From assembly GCF_028502605.1 (NCBI RefSeq), contig NC_079232.1, forward strand, positions 1,116,001 to 1,180,000: a DNA stretch of 64,000 nucleotides, given 5' to 3'. Positions 44,570 to 58,400 of the stretch are shown piece by piece. This DNA is from Trichoderma breve (taxonomy: Eukaryota > Ascomycota > Sordariomycetes > Hypocreales > Hypocreaceae). Position 1 is the stretch's first letter; the number at the start of each line of letters is the position of its first letter. The notes beneath the pieces are model-generated. The model made no database searches. It was given only the letters and a program-made list of their open reading frames with translations, and was not told where the DNA came from. A program made the position numbers and the translations under genes.

Positions 44570-47075
44570 TTAGAACATGATCCACTCAACCCCGGCGCCT
44601 GGCCCGCCGAGACACTTGGTCCAGTTGAAGGGACCTCTGCCAGTTCCCATAGCGTTGTAGTAGCGAAGCTTCGCCTCACTCTTGATCTCTCCAGACCACA
44701 GCTTCTCTAGCACACCAAGAGCTGCTAGGTTGTTCATGTAGCCGGATCGACCCATGATGCCACGACACTTATCGCGTATGATGGTTTGTTGTGACTCCAC
44801 GATGCATTCCGACCCAGCCACGAACAGGGGCCATAGTAAGAACTTTTCAGCCGCGCTACTGGTCTCTAGGCTTGTTGCGTGATGTACAACCTGGCTGACC
44901 AGGTTCTGGAAGTTGCTGTGTGTGGATGGGCCATGTGGGTTTGCTAGCCGCTCGGAGTAGAGCAGAGCGGCATATCGAAATGCCTCAGAAACAGCTCCCA
45001 AATCGCGCAGCTGGCCTGTGGTAGGTGAGCCAGGTAGTGACATAGCCACCGAAGAAGCGTCAAACTGCCAGTCTTGAAGTTCTTGCCGTGCAGCCTTCCA
45101 CTCTGTCCAAAAGACATATTGCCGCTCGTCAAAGGACACCGAAGAGTACATCGCATTCGCGAGTATCTCGTCGTCGTCGAGCTTTGTGCCAAAACCATTT
45201 CCATCAAATCGTGGAGGCGATTTGGCTTCCTTGTCTGCGCAATCTTCTTGCTGTGGTTCTTCTGACTTGCTCATGCTTTGTACAGGTCGATGTTGGGATA
45301 AGAGATTCAGGCGGCCCAGTTTGCCAATCGTCTTGAAGAGATTCCGATCGCATCCAATCATATTTTCAGACCCACTAGGTAGGTTCTGCACATCAGGAGA
45401 AACGCCCTCGAACCCGGGAGCCAGCTGTGCTTCTCGCTCATTGATACTGGCCGAAATAGCGTCAAAGTAGGTAAATAGAGTCTCCATCCATGAAGACTCT
45501 TTGGATGGGGTTGAGTCTCTGGATTTTCTCATGGCTAGAATCTTGCGTACACCTGCAAACTGCGTATGAAACTTTGCAATGCCAGATTCAACCATTCGAT
45601 AATGACACAGAAGGAGGATTGTTGCGAGCGCCGAATCATGGCACGACTTCACTGGATCGCTAAGTTGTCGGTTCAAAAGATGTACTGCAAGATTGCGATG
45701 CTGTATCTCTTCGGAGAGTGATTTGTCTTCCATCTCTGTGCCCGAGTTGGTCTCGGAAGCCTGTTTCTCCGCCATTAGAGTTGCAAGCAGCTCGTTTGTG
45801 CCGTATCCCAAGCTCAATCTCCTCTTCATTCGCAGATTGCAGGCTGATAAAGCACAGATGGCGTGCTGCACGCTCGGGTTATGCACTGCCAGGCGTAGGA
45901 CGTGCTCTCTGAAAGGGTTGTGGGGGCCATCTATGAAGACCATAGATGGGGCCATGGTAATCTTGAAGTAATCCATAAAAAACGGCATCTTGGCCAACAG
46001 ATCCGTCTTGGCGCCAGCTTGTCCAAACCATTGCACCTGGCCACTGCTGTGGCGTCTAGGCAGTGGTAAAGCTTTTCGTGCAATTCGTGGAGTGGAGCCA
46101 CCGCCGGCATCGACTTCAGGAACACCTGCTCGCTTATTAGAAGGGGTAGGCCGGGCAGGGCGCCATGTGATGCTCACTGAGGCTTTCACAACCCCGCATA
46201 AGTTTGTGGCCAAGGTGCGACTCAAAAGGATCCATGTGGTGAGCGAGGGCAGGATGAGTCTCTGAGGGGGCATAGACCAGCCCTGGATAAGAGGTAGGGG
46301 CGCGGCAGTGGTCAAGAACCAGCACGGTTGGGGGGCTTTGCGCAATGGGGGAGCTGTGCTGAGTAGGATATCCTTCATACATGACAGTCGGGCTATGGCT
46401 GAAGGGGATCTCCTCGCGAGCGTATGATTGGCTCAGGGGAGAAAGATAGTCCACTTCGCTGCCAACCGATTCGCACGAGGAAGAGAGCGCATCGGTGCTG
46501 AGATGCAGAGGAAATCTAGCATATCTTGGTGTTCCATCCGGCGAGTGCACAAGACTAGGAGAATATCCAACACTGCCCCAGCTGCTCTGTGACATTGACG
46601 GGGTGTGACCGTGGTGTGAGATGGACATGTAGTCGTACGCGGGAACTTGGTATGCGGGCGTGCTCGGCGTCGAAGCCGTGTGTGTTGTTGAAGGGATGTC
46701 GATGGGACTTCGAGCCAATTTTGTCGAAAGAGCAGCGGCGCTCGATTGGGCCCTTGCCCGCGAGACAGGCGACTTCTTGGGCTCACGAGTGACCGGAGGT
46801 GCCTTTGCAATGGGCAAAGACAGTCCGCGAAGCTTGCCACGGCTTGCAACACCGACGCCCCAGGTCAGCTGTGTCTTGTAGCCAGAGCATTCGTTGCCGA
46901 TCTCGAGGCATTGAGAGCAGTAAGGTCGGCGGCGATCGCATTTGACATTGCGCTTAGAGCATGTGAAGCAGTCGTCCGCGGCACCACCAGCGGGGGCACG
47001 TCTTCTGCGCTTGCGGATGGTGGCGGCGTCTTTGGCAACTACAGCCACGGTAGGTTGGGATAACGGAGCAGTCAT
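44570..47075 (-). CDS. Zn(II)2Cys6 transcription factor, 817 aa, isolated in a gene-poor region
   Basis: Two exons on the minus strand, 47075-46178 and 46125-44570, are joined in frame by a 52-nt GTGAGC..GCAG intron with a TTCTAATA branch-like site. After a basic run (RKRRRR, residues 21-26) comes a zinc cluster with cysteines at 36, 39, 46, 53, 56 and 63. It is followed by the distinctive CSGYKTQLTWGVGVASRGKLRGLSLP. A Ser/Thr/Pro-rich stretch (residues about 90-330) leads to a helical regulatory region starting DLLAKMPFFMDYFKITMAPSMVF, with PFREHVLRLAVHNPSVQHAICALSA, as in the Fungal_trans_2 type. It should be a nuclear regulator; its targets are unknown to me. The 12-14 kb of sequence without recognised genes on each side suggests complex regulation, but that is inference. 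Confidence 0.88.
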
Positions 47076-47690
47076 GATGATGGAGGAGGAGTTGAGTGTT
47101 GTTATAAAGAGATAAGAATTTGTTTGTCTTTTCCTTGGAGGAAAAGGGAAAAGAGGAGGGAAAATTCAGGTATAGCTTCTAAGTCAAGTTGCTCTTCAAG
47201 TCTCAGCTTAGACGTGGAGTGGGTATTGTTTATATGAATGCTAATTGCGGTGGAAGACAAGACAAGATAAAGGATAGTTGAAAGGAGAGATAAGTAGGCG
47301 TGTGTAAAGAGTCGATTATGCCAATGAAGCAAGTTGTGCTGAGAGCAAGAATCCTGAGATGGGAACGGGCATGATGAGGGTTATGTATGTATGAGAAGAC
47401 CGGAATCTGTGTGGTGTGAATCGGAGCAGTCATGGATCCGGCTGATATGGAATGGCTCACACAAAACCAAGTCCAGGATGGCACTTTACAGTAGCGGCAA
47501 AGGCAATGGTAGCCGGGACGCTTGTGCCATGGATCGTGAGCAAGGGGCGACTTGCAAGTGCTTTCGTGGTGTGGGCTATCTGGATATGAATCCCCCGTAC
47601 TCTGCAGTAAGAGCAACGGCCCTGGAAAGAGGAGATCAGCGGGACTGGCACATGAAGAGAGCCTAGCTTAGGGCCGGGATTCTTTCTTCA

Positions 47691-48119
47691 AGGGGGGGTG
47701 TGCAGAAAAGACAGTCCTCGGTCGGCCCCTCTGGCTGGCAGACTGGCCCCCCCAGCAGACTAGCCCCCCAGGACTTTGCAGTGACAGGGGCTCCAAGTGA
47801 GAGCCGCAGACGGGGTGGGTAGTAAGGCATGTGCTGCATGATGGGGAAACAGGGGGGGCCGATTAGGGCCGTTCTGTCTTTGATGCTGGTCCCTTGTCAT
47901 CAGGCCGGGGTATGCTTAGATGGGGGTCGTCGATTGGGGAGGGTGTGTGGCGTGAGCTTTGGATATGAGGCGGGCAGACACTTGCACCCAGCTCCGCTCC
48001 AAAACACAGACGCCAGCGAAGATGCAGAGATGACCCCAAGGATACCTCAAATCAATGCGTGGGCCGGTATTAGCACATGGACAGCGCCTTTGGATGTGCT
48101 CTTGCGCGCAGACCACCCC
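47691..48119. promoter_or_regulatory. Cluster of G and C tracts upstream of the 817-aa regulator
   Basis: Runs of four to seven G or C occur at 47692, 47747, 47764, 47786, 47843, 47852, 47920 and 48113, about 0.6-1.05 kb before the ATG. Several contain CCCCT/AGGGG or CCCCAG, the cores bound by Msn2-type stress factors and CreA-type repressors. Function is inferred only. Confidence 0.3.
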
Positions 48120-51100
48120 CCCTTCCTGTAGTCTTTGGGCCAGCATAACTTGCTAGCAGTCCTGAGGATGAAGAACGGGTTGAAACTCACAGCCATGCAC
48201 ATATGTGTGTAAGAGTGAGCGAAACGTTTCCTTTCCTTTATTTTTGGGTGCAAGATGAAACCTCCGATCATATGTTTCTCCCTCTGTCCCCCTCGGTCAC
48301 GCCGTGCCCGGCAAAGCAACCGGCGAAACACTCTTACAGCTTCATTTCTCAGGTCCACAGCACTCAGCAGCAACCGAGGATATGAAGCACGGAGGAGACA
48401 ACGCTTAGCTTGCAAGCCAACGGCGTGTCCTTGAACGGAGAAAACACAGTAGAGAGTTTAAACGGACCTACTCTTCCGAAGCCGCTCTTGACTGAGACGG
48501 GATGAAATTAGACAGCGTCCTTGAGTCCGTGAATCAACCAGGTTTGGCCTACAAAGCTGGGACGAGACATGTTCTGGCTCCGGAGCAATGAGGCGCTAAG
48601 AGGTCACGGAAGCGGCTACCATTTGGTGTCTAGCGCTGCTGTGGCTCCAATTGCACAGGTCCTTTTGCAAAACCCACCGAGAATCCACTCGGTGCCGGCG
48701 TTCTACGCTTGTACGCAGAGAAGCCTTGTACTGTGACTCCAATGCTCTGCTTCGCCCTGCTATCGCTACTAGGCAACACTGGTAGCAGTACGGTGTATCT
48801 TGCCTTCGGAGTCGGCCGCCGCATGCTAGCATCTGGTGCCTGAGTGCTGGATGTTGGAGCAGTGCCCATCATTTAATGGGGGGGGGCGGGTGATATCAAG
48901 AGGTTAAAAAAAGAGAAAAAAATAAGTGATCAAGTGCTTGTAGGTCCGGCATATGCTTGGTAAAGCCGGTGAGATGTCATCCACTACTCGCTGGCGTGCA
49001 TAGTCAGTAATCTCGGGTGGCTCATATGCCGTTATCAGATTCCATTCCCCTCTTTGTCGAGCCAGAGCCGGCGGAAGTGTTCGAGTCACCGAGTCTCTCG
49101 ACCACGAGCACCTCTGGAATGGGATCTACCTCTCGAAGAACGGCATTGTTAAGCCAGCTGGTACTCAGTGCTCCGGAGAGGGGGCATCGTGAGACGTCAA
49201 CGAGTGACGCAAATGACCAAAGTGCGACTTATAGTAGGACGCACCCACCACCAACGCATGTGAGCAGGCCATGCAGACGGTCGCCCTCGCACGCAGACCT
49301 CTCTCCATAGCATCCGCGTCAGAAACAAGCAATTTGTCTTTCTGTCTGACTGACACACCGACTGAGCTGTTGTCTTGCGGGGAGCGGATGCGGGCCGTAC
49401 TTTGTTGGTCTGACCAGTTTGTTGCGTGATGGGTTAGTGAGCAAGCAAGGTGTGTGTCGTGGGAGATTTCGTCCGAATGCCGGGAAATTTTTTGCATCGG
49501 CACACGAAAAAGTGCCCCTCTATCTCGTAAAAACTCCCGTTTCTGCTGCGTCCGCCATCCCGTCATCCTCTTGCCCCCAAGTCATGGCCAGCTCGGCGGT
49601 GAAAGGGGCATCTCACGCGGAAACACACAACACCACCACTCACGAGCCGGAGCTGCGATCCAAGTACGGATACCAGTGCTCGTAGCTGATTGTCAGGGCC
49701 AAGAGCGGGTAACCAATTTGTCGGGAGCCGTGCAGGACGGAGCCCATACAAAACGGAGGAGATGAGCACTGTAGGTGCGACGCTCGGTATGGAGGAGGGC
49801 CGTTTTGGAAAAAGCCACCAACCGCGAGCGCCGGATAACCCTGTCGCCAGGCGGACTAGCACAAGTGGCAGAGGCTAGCATCTTGCTGTTGGCTCGAGCA
49901 GAAACGATGCGGGAGAAGCCAAAGCCACTGATCGCATCCAATCTGCACTGCTCTGCCAACTGACTTTCTGCCTACTTACCTTAGTCTGCGGGCTAAGGCG
50001 CTGTATTGTCGATCCGCGCGCCGTTTGTTGTCTGTCGTCAGTTGTCTGAGAAGCTTGGAAGCTTAGAAGCTCGCTGTAAAAATGAAATAAGCCGTGAGAA
50101 GCGCTGCGCTTGCCCTGGTGTCCGCGTTTAGCTCTTGCCGCCGCTGCCACCTGCCCACTGTCAGCTGCTTGCAGGTACGGGGGACTTGCTGCTTGGTATT
50201 CCCAGGCAGCAGTGTCGCCGACCGGTACTTGCATGCCAGGTACTCCCTACTGCCAACAGCGGACGGCACTGCATTTGCCCGCCTGTGCAGGCGCTCGCCC
50301 ACTTGCCCACGCCAAGACGTCCATGCGCCTTTCCCTTCTGAAACCATGAACGCTACCCAAAGTCATCCCCCCAACTTCACTTACATCATCCATCTTGCAA
50401 AGACACGCCTAACCTAGGGCTGCAAGGCTGGCATCAATGTTTTACCCATCGAATGGTGGTGGCAGAGATCAACAGAGCATCGACAGATAACCGGCTTGAA
50501 GATCAGCCAATCCATGCATGTCTCAGAGGGTTCTGGTCAGCTCTCCCATGACCCGGACCGCAGATCTCCCATCTGGTGCGCACGTGTGAGTTCCTCTGGA
50601 AGCTCGCTGTGGTGGCGACGACTGACTAGCCTGTACAGTTTTACGGAGAATGTAGGAGCCATCACGGCAACCGTAATCGCTCGATGCCGAGTGGAGCAGC
50701 ACGATAAGATGAAGGACCGTCTCCAACGCCCGAGACGGTGTCAGAACGGAGCAGACTGGCGGTACAACATGCCATTGGTCGAGACCGCAAACTCTCAGCA
50801 CACAGTAAGAATTGTCGTCCGCGGCGCACCAGCCAGGTGGCATCATCTGATCTCATGCTGCATCGACAAATGGCGACAAAACCGGCTGAGATGGTCGCAG
50901 CCGCAGGTTGCAGACTCCATGTCTTCGAACATGAAATGTTTCTGGTACATGCGTTTCCCTGCGTTCTCACATTACAGATTAGCTGATCAAGGCGAATACT
51001 AATCTTATCTGCTGGTCCTTCTGCTGTCTTGAATCAGGTACTGGAGTCATGTGTGAATTTTGTGCTGGCAAGTTGCTCCGTCCCGTCCGAGGGGCCGTTT

Positions 51101-52443
51101 GGCCACGAGAAAACGGAGCGCCGCCTCCGTAAGTTGGGACAAGTATATGCGGAGGGGGCTGCACCCCTCCCCCACTACGCTCCAGGGGCCGGATCTCTTA
51201 GTGAGGTACGAGGGGTACTCGTTCGAAGGACGTATTCGCTTTTCCGTCTCGGTCCAGCCAGTGCTACGGACGCTACAGCGAGGCAATTGTTACACCGGTC
51301 CGGGGCCCTTGCTGAGCTGCTGTTAAGTGTCTGGTATCAGAACAGCCGCGACCTTATCAGCAGACGCATGCATTCTATTGCCTCAGTTTACCGCGCAGAA
51401 CTGTCTTGCCGCTGACCTGACCTGGCCTGATTCAGCGTCTCACTGCGTTGGAAGCCTGCCATCATCAAGGTTCTACGCATGTATGGAGCTCCAAGTGCAG
51501 GTAATAACAGGCAACAGTTGTCGGCGAGAGGCGGCGTGTGTCGAGCAAGGCAGGGTTCATGGGTTTTACAACAACCTCTTCAGATTGCCCACTGATGCAC
51601 ATGTGCCCTGTCTTGCTGCCACCAACGTAATTCGCTCTTCTGGAAACATGCTGTGCTGTTACGCCCAAGCATTGGCTGTTCATTTCCCCCTAGTCTGTAT
51701 GTCAATGCAAAGGCCACGCGAGACACCGAAGGTCGAAAAGAGTTGTGGAAACAGCACAGGTGTTTGGAAGCATTCGAGGGCTTTTGCGCCAGTTATTCTT
51801 AGTTGACACTTCTTTTTTTAATTTGTTTTTTCCCCTTCTATTGCTCTGTTGCTCTCTATTCCTTGGCTTTGCGAACCTAGTTTGCTAGTCGCTTGACATC
51901 CGTTGTCTAAACCCTCTTTTGCAAAATCGCCGGCAGCTCGGAGAAATCTCTGCGCCCTCTTCCCACACACGCACGGAGGCTGTGGCGGGCCAGGGGAGTC
52001 TTGGTGCTAGCACCTAGCACTTTGTTACAGCGAATCTGTGGACATTGCGAAGACGACCTGATTGGAGGATGCGCAACGGCGAGCTTCCCTGCAATCGTTG
52101 CTGTGGGATTGGAATTCCCGTCACAGCAAGACACTCACCTTTGGTTGGGCCACAGAATCCCAATAGGCTTGCTGATTTTCCCTCCACCTGATAGCCATTG
52201 TACGCGGGCTTGGCCGTTTGCCTCATCAGCTGCTCGGTGCCAGCATGAGAAGGACAAGTGGTGACAGCGTGACCGGATTGGGCAGACAGGCGGCGGCTCT
52301 GGCGTGTCGATCACCAGTGGCTCCACCAAACAAACCGCGTATCGACCCTGGTTCTCTAAGACATGCAGGCATGGCAGCATCTGGATAAGTCTGTTTGTGG
52401 ACATTAGGTCTTGGTGTGTTGCTAGCATGGCCCATTCTGTCAG

Positions 52444-52467
52444 CTCTCACTCTGACTCTGACTCTCA
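52444..52467. repeat. Hexanucleotide repeat CTCTSA, 4 units
   Basis: CTCTCA, CTCTGA, CTCTGA, CTCTCA in direct succession, within non-coding sequence. Confidence 0.65.
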
Positions 52468-55400
52468 CTCTTCACGTTCTCGTTAATTGGCCTCGGTGCC
52501 AAATCCAATTTCCAATTGTCAAAGGCCAAAAGGCTAGGGGTTCAACGGAGGTCGCGAATTGCACCCGCGGACTCACAGAAGAGGGGCTTGGATGGAGGAC
52601 AAGAGAAACTGCGGAAGAGATGGCGGTTTCAAAGCCGCACTCCCAGTAATTCAGGATCGCCATGCTTGCACGCTTGCTTGCTTACTTTGATCCATTATGC
52701 TTTTTTTATCTTTCCCTCGGTGTGAGGTTTTGATAGCAGCAAAGACTACACATGCATCGGGCATCACGGCAAATCATATCAGCTACTTGCACGGACTACT
52801 CCGTGGCATTGCGGACCGCAACGGCTCCTCTTTGGACCCATCCGCAAGACAGCATACGATACGAGTACTCGTACAGTACTGTACCGCGTACAGAGATGCT
52901 CCTACCATTACCACCTTATGATTCCTAAAGCTTCCGGGCAACGCGCAAGTGGGCCAGAGTAAAGCTGCTGTTGCATCGCACCGTTTATCTGCTTCACTGG
53001 AAGTCCAGGCATTCCCTTCTCGCTTGGCACGCTGACAGCACGGGATGGCAGGCTGTGACCTCATTGCCCAGGCAGATTGATGGATACTACGCCCTTCGCC
53101 ATAACAGACATACGAGGACCCCGTGGTGCCCGAGATGCGAGCTTCCTGTGCGGCAAGGCACACAAATTAGATGACCAAAAACGAAAGCCATCATCAGCGC
53201 AAAGCAATCGAAGCCATACTTTGTAGCCGTAAGCGGTGAGAGTTGTCCACTGAGGAAGCTCTCCAGACCGAGATGCACAAAGGGTTGAGAAACGGACCAG
53301 CCACGTTCGGTTGCCCGCAGAATACGGAGTACTCCGTGAACCGATGGCGTTATCGCCGGGTGGGAGCACATCAATAATGCGAAAGAGAGAAAAATTGTGA
53401 CTGAGACGCAGGGAAGAAGAAAAAAACTTTTCTCTAGCAGCCCGCTTCTAATCTCAATTATCAGGTTGGCAAAGTGACAAGCGATAAGAGCTGCAGAGAC
53501 GAGCTGTTTTGGTGCATGGAGCTCCAGATTGTGGATGTGAGACACGCAGTAGCTAACGCATGCAATGGCGACAGCGTGGCGCACACCAATACTGGACTGG
53601 ACCTCTTTTGCGAGACTGCACTGCGGATCCAGGGGTCGCGAGGGGCAAACGAGCGCTAGAAAATGCGAGGAACGCTGTGTGGAAGTCCAGCCCAAACGTC
53701 TAAGCCTCAGTGGTGATCCAAAAGTCCCTCCAAAAGAGGCGCCCTTTTTTGGCGAGGAAAACGGTGGCGTTAGCTGTGGTGCTGCTTTGGGCGAATGGCG
53801 CTTGATGCCGAGAGATCTTCCCGCATTAACGAGTTTGGCCATCTCAGGTGATCTTTTCCTGTCAATCCTCCCACTTGCCGGTGCCTCTTTTTTGCGCCTT
53901 AACCTTATCGATTGGCTTAAGACTGTGCCTGAGCTTATGTAAGGCTAAGGTAGCTCTTCAAAGTAGCGCTTCAAAGCCAACAAGCGGGGTCTCTCGCCAT
54001 CACCAACAACATTTGAAGTTTGTTGGACGCATCTCCGGGGCGAACTGTCAAGCTGAATGGAGATTGCGGGAGCTTGATCGTTCATCGAACTCTTGGCGAC
54101 TTAAATTTCGAGCCAAATGCCGGAGTGGCCCCGGAATAGGGATAGCATCACGATCTCTACGGACAAACATGGGCTCCTAACTCGATTTTGAGCCTGAAGA
54201 CGAAATAGTGGCTAATAATCGACGGCAGCACATCACCGATTATCCGGCCGGACTCTGTCCCGATGGCCCGCCCGATAGAGTCAAACGGCGAGGTGCGGTA
54301 TTCCGCAGACAGGTCTCTCCACCTTGTGGTTTGGAGAGACAAAGGGCGAGAGAGAAAGCCAAACATATGGGGTATGTAGACATCAGCTCTCTCTTATCTG
54401 TACTCGCACTCATTTCCCGGCGACATAAGGTGAAACACAAGAGACCTGATAATGGCAATGTCCGGCCTGGTAGGGGGATCTTGCGTGGCCAAGGCTCGGT
54501 ATCGCAGCGAGGCGCAAATCCCTAGATCTAGGCTTGGCAAAGAGGTTGCCTTGTCCACATGCGCAAGCTCACTTCTGGATAGACCTACATTCAGAGTCCC
54601 TTGTCGCAGCTGATACTAAAGCCGGGACGTGGGATTATCGTTGCTCCCCGATTGGCTGAGGAAGAGAGCCGACTGGGAGTACAACGTTGCAGCCATGCTT
54701 CGACATCTCTTTGTGCTTGCTGCCCCATAGCCACCCTCCTTCACCTTGGATGCCGCCGAAATCATGCCAAACTCTTGCTCTTGGCTCCATTCAGCACTCC
54801 GTGCCTTGAACGGGCGCCTGTCGCCCAGCGCTGCGGAATTGGGGCAAAATAGCTCACCCAAGCTTGGCCTCGCCATGCCTAAAGCCACCGAGGAATTAGC
54901 AGGGGGAGGGGTTTACCAGCCGTCCGTCGTACGACTATTCCCTGCGTCACGGAAACCCTTCTCTTTGACTTTCTTGCGAGTGTGTTCGGACACGTACTAG
55001 TACTCGTATGGCTCGTACCTTTTCCTAGCCGCCCTGTTGGAGCCTTTTTAGACGAATTTCTGTATGTATGTACGGAGGACTGACTGATTTATCCTAGTGT
55101 CGACGACAGGCCTTGAAAACTGGACCTTGTTTTCCGGGGTTGAAATTCAGCCCTTTGATTGGTGCTCGAGTCTACGCCCCCATGGGCTCAACTTGCGGGC
55201 AGGCAAACCGCTGCCGGGGCGTGTGTGGAACAGACAGCTAAGAGAATCACCCCGATGATGAGCCGTGCAATAGCGGGGAACAGCCGCTCTGGCCGTTGTG
55301 CGGACGATGGCGAAATGGACCGTCGACATGTTCCCCAGACTCGACAAGACGCTTCCTACTTGTCGGCTGACATGCTTCCCCGCAAAGACGGGTCAATTGG

Positions 55401-58400
55401 CTGGCCATCAACCCGTGGCAACCCTGATAGAATGCTAGTTTTCGAGACGTAATGGCAAGTTTCGCCAGGTGGCACGCTATGGGGTAAAGGAGTGCAGTAC
55501 TCGGCGCTGTCCCATTCATGAAAATGTTGTTGTTGGGATGAATATGCATGGCTCTCTACGGTCCTAACCCTTAGCCGCTGGATCAGAGCCCGAGGACTGC
55601 GGGCGAGCAGTGCTCAAAGGGGGAGAGGTAAAGAAGCTTATTCGTTGCGTTTACGACTTCTCATCCACAGTGGCTCTCTCCTTACGCTGAAGAGGTACAC
55701 CGCATTCTCGGTGGAAGCAGTCCCACATCCCAAGGAATGGTAAACGAGCCACCCGAGAGCAATTTGCGGCCCGACAAGTCTTGCATCCCGCCTCTTGTTG
55801 GACCAACGTCGTGAACTTGTCAACACGTGGAATCCCCATGGGGTTCGATTTCAATGTGTCACAGGAGCTCTATTAATTCGTCATTGCTTCTGCTTGGCGG
55901 GAAGAATAGGGCAGAGTTGTCTTTTGAGTGCAACCCAGGCTCATTGCCACAAAAGTTCCCAGCCTCAAAAACCGGATCGTGTGCCAAAGCTTTTGCCAGC
56001 AACGCAGTAGTGGTACTACTTGTGTTGAATCGTCTGCCCAACTTTAGCGGGCTGCCACGATGAATCAGGTCTCGGGCGCAGCAGACTTGATCTCAATATG
56101 CACATGTCAGAGTCCACATATGCTTAAGGATTTCGGTAGCGCGCCTGATGAGCCTGATTACACTGCACCAGCGTAGCTCACATCGGCTTTGTCGTTGCCA
56201 CTCCACCATCGGGCTCACGAGAAGAAAATTTTCTTCATACAAAGTCTCTTAACTACATAGCCTTGAAATGTGTGATGACATCTGGCGGCATGCATTAAAG
56301 TCTGCAAGCGAACAAGTCACCCCCCATCTTCATGTATGTCTCACCCATGCCCACGCGCCGCCTAGCGAGCATGACATCCCACCCGTTGATCGCTGCCGAC
56401 TACATATCGCCGTCGATACCCTCTGCCACGCGGAGTTTGGGCAAGGAAACGGGCGCATGGGGTAGCATCTAGCCAGTGCTGCATCGGTGGCTGACCTTTC
56501 CCCCCCTCAAACACAACCTTTTGGTGGCCCTGGCATATCATGCAGGTGCTCATCCCTCGTTAAGCCACTTGTAGCTACTCTATACACCCTTTGATCTACC
56601 TGCATATTCAGATGCAGGGTCGGAGGGCTCAGATTCGTCGAGCACGCATACTTTACCAAGACGGACCTATCCAGGCCATCAGGATTCAACTAGATGCAGC
56701 AACTCATGAGGCACAAAAGTTGTGCCGAGAGTAACCACATCCACACAGACGCGCAATCTAGATGCTTTTGCCGCGCAGTCCAGCATTGTCTTTTACAACT
56801 CTCCAAACGCTCTGCCAACAGATGATGGTTCACAGGACATGCCACGGCGCGAAGAGACGGAGCAATGCACACGACTGGAGTCACCAACAAGCCCTGCTAC
56901 TAGTCATGTCATGTCGGCGGCAATAACCCAATATTCCCACTGTCAACATACTTAGGCCCCGAGCCCGCAAGGTGGGCAGAACTTGGTAACATCCACTTTA
57001 CACGCAGTTTTCCGAAATGAATGATTATGCATGGGCAATTGGACATGTAGCGTCGCATTCTCCAGTTTGCGGCTGCATTGGATGGACAGGCTAAAGACCA
57101 ATCTGCAGAAAATAGACTGGAGGGCTAAAGATACGGACGAGTGCGTAACAAACGGTTAGCATCGAGCGTTTGCGGAGCACTGTGTGTTTGCCCCCAGCTT
57201 CCCCCACATGGACGGTTCGCTTTGGTCAGGTTTGTTGCTTTGTTTATGTCTCTTTTTAACTCTTCCATTGCTACTTTGTTAGTTAGCACCGGGGTTCAGG
57301 TCTGGTTCCCAGCGGCGCAGGTGCCCGAATCCCTACTGGCTATCTCACAGCCAGCCTCGAGGCAAATCAACGCGGCACGCACCATGGAGCATATTGGCAG
57401 ACTATCGATATCTATCATCTCGCCAAGTTGACGTTTCATCTCTCCTATCGTCACGCTACGTCCCGCTCTCCCTTCAATGATAGAGGAACTACTAGTCCGG
57501 AGTAACGATAGCTCGCAGAACGCCTCTGGTTGAGAGATAACCCAAAAATCATGAGAGAGGGCACGTCCCATGGCCGCACTTTCACTCACCTCCCCCGGCA
57601 ATTAGCAGATGCGGCGACAGCCGTTGATGGCTTGCGTCTGTACCCCGGACCTTGGCTGTTGAGGTAACATTTCCTTTTATGCGACATGGAACGCTACATT
57701 CGAGCTGCTGGCTAACTGGGGTGGCATTGCAGCCAAAAAAGAATACCCCTTGAGGAAGGTATGAAGCCCTTTCCATGTCAAAATGGCAGCATGCCTTACC
57801 CGCGTCCCTCTCGGACTGAGACAGTTGATGTGCATTTCACCTAGCTGACGTATACAATCTACGAAGTACGAGTGCGTAGCGGAATGCTTTGCAGCCGTGG
57901 GATGACTAGTTGTTTCCGCCATCCTGGCACTGGAACTCTTCTGTGCCGTGAGACAGACGCCTTGGCCACTGCTCTTCTTTTCTCTTGTCTTGTCCCCAAC
58001 AGGGCCCTTGCATGAAAACCCGAACAGGGAACCAGTGCGGGTGGGATTCGTAGCCGCAGTTTCCGAAGGCCTTTGGAGGGTGGTGGGAATGGACCTGATG
58101 CTCCTCCTCCAACTCCATCGTTTTGCAAGATCCAGTCGCACCGCACCTACTGTTCGGCACGGCAAGTCTTCGATCTTGCCACAGGATTGGCCATCGGGAT
58201 AGGGCGTTGTTCGTAACTTCTCCGGGAACCAGCCGGCCCTCTAAATCGCTGGCTCGGACGACTCCCGACGTCCATCTGAGCTGCTCAGAGCGCCCATTCA
58301 CGATACCTCATGTGTTGCACCGGTTGTGGGGATGATGCCTGGTTTGCCTTACCCTGCGATCGCTTGACGGCCTGATTGCTGATCATTGTGTTCTTATCTC

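Noticed and set aside
53087..53842. A 251-codon minus-strand ORF in the gene-poor region
   Set aside because: No recognisable domain, unprotein-like Ser/Leu/Arg/Cys composition and no supporting splice or neighbour context. Chance ORFs of this size occur in 14 kb of this composition.
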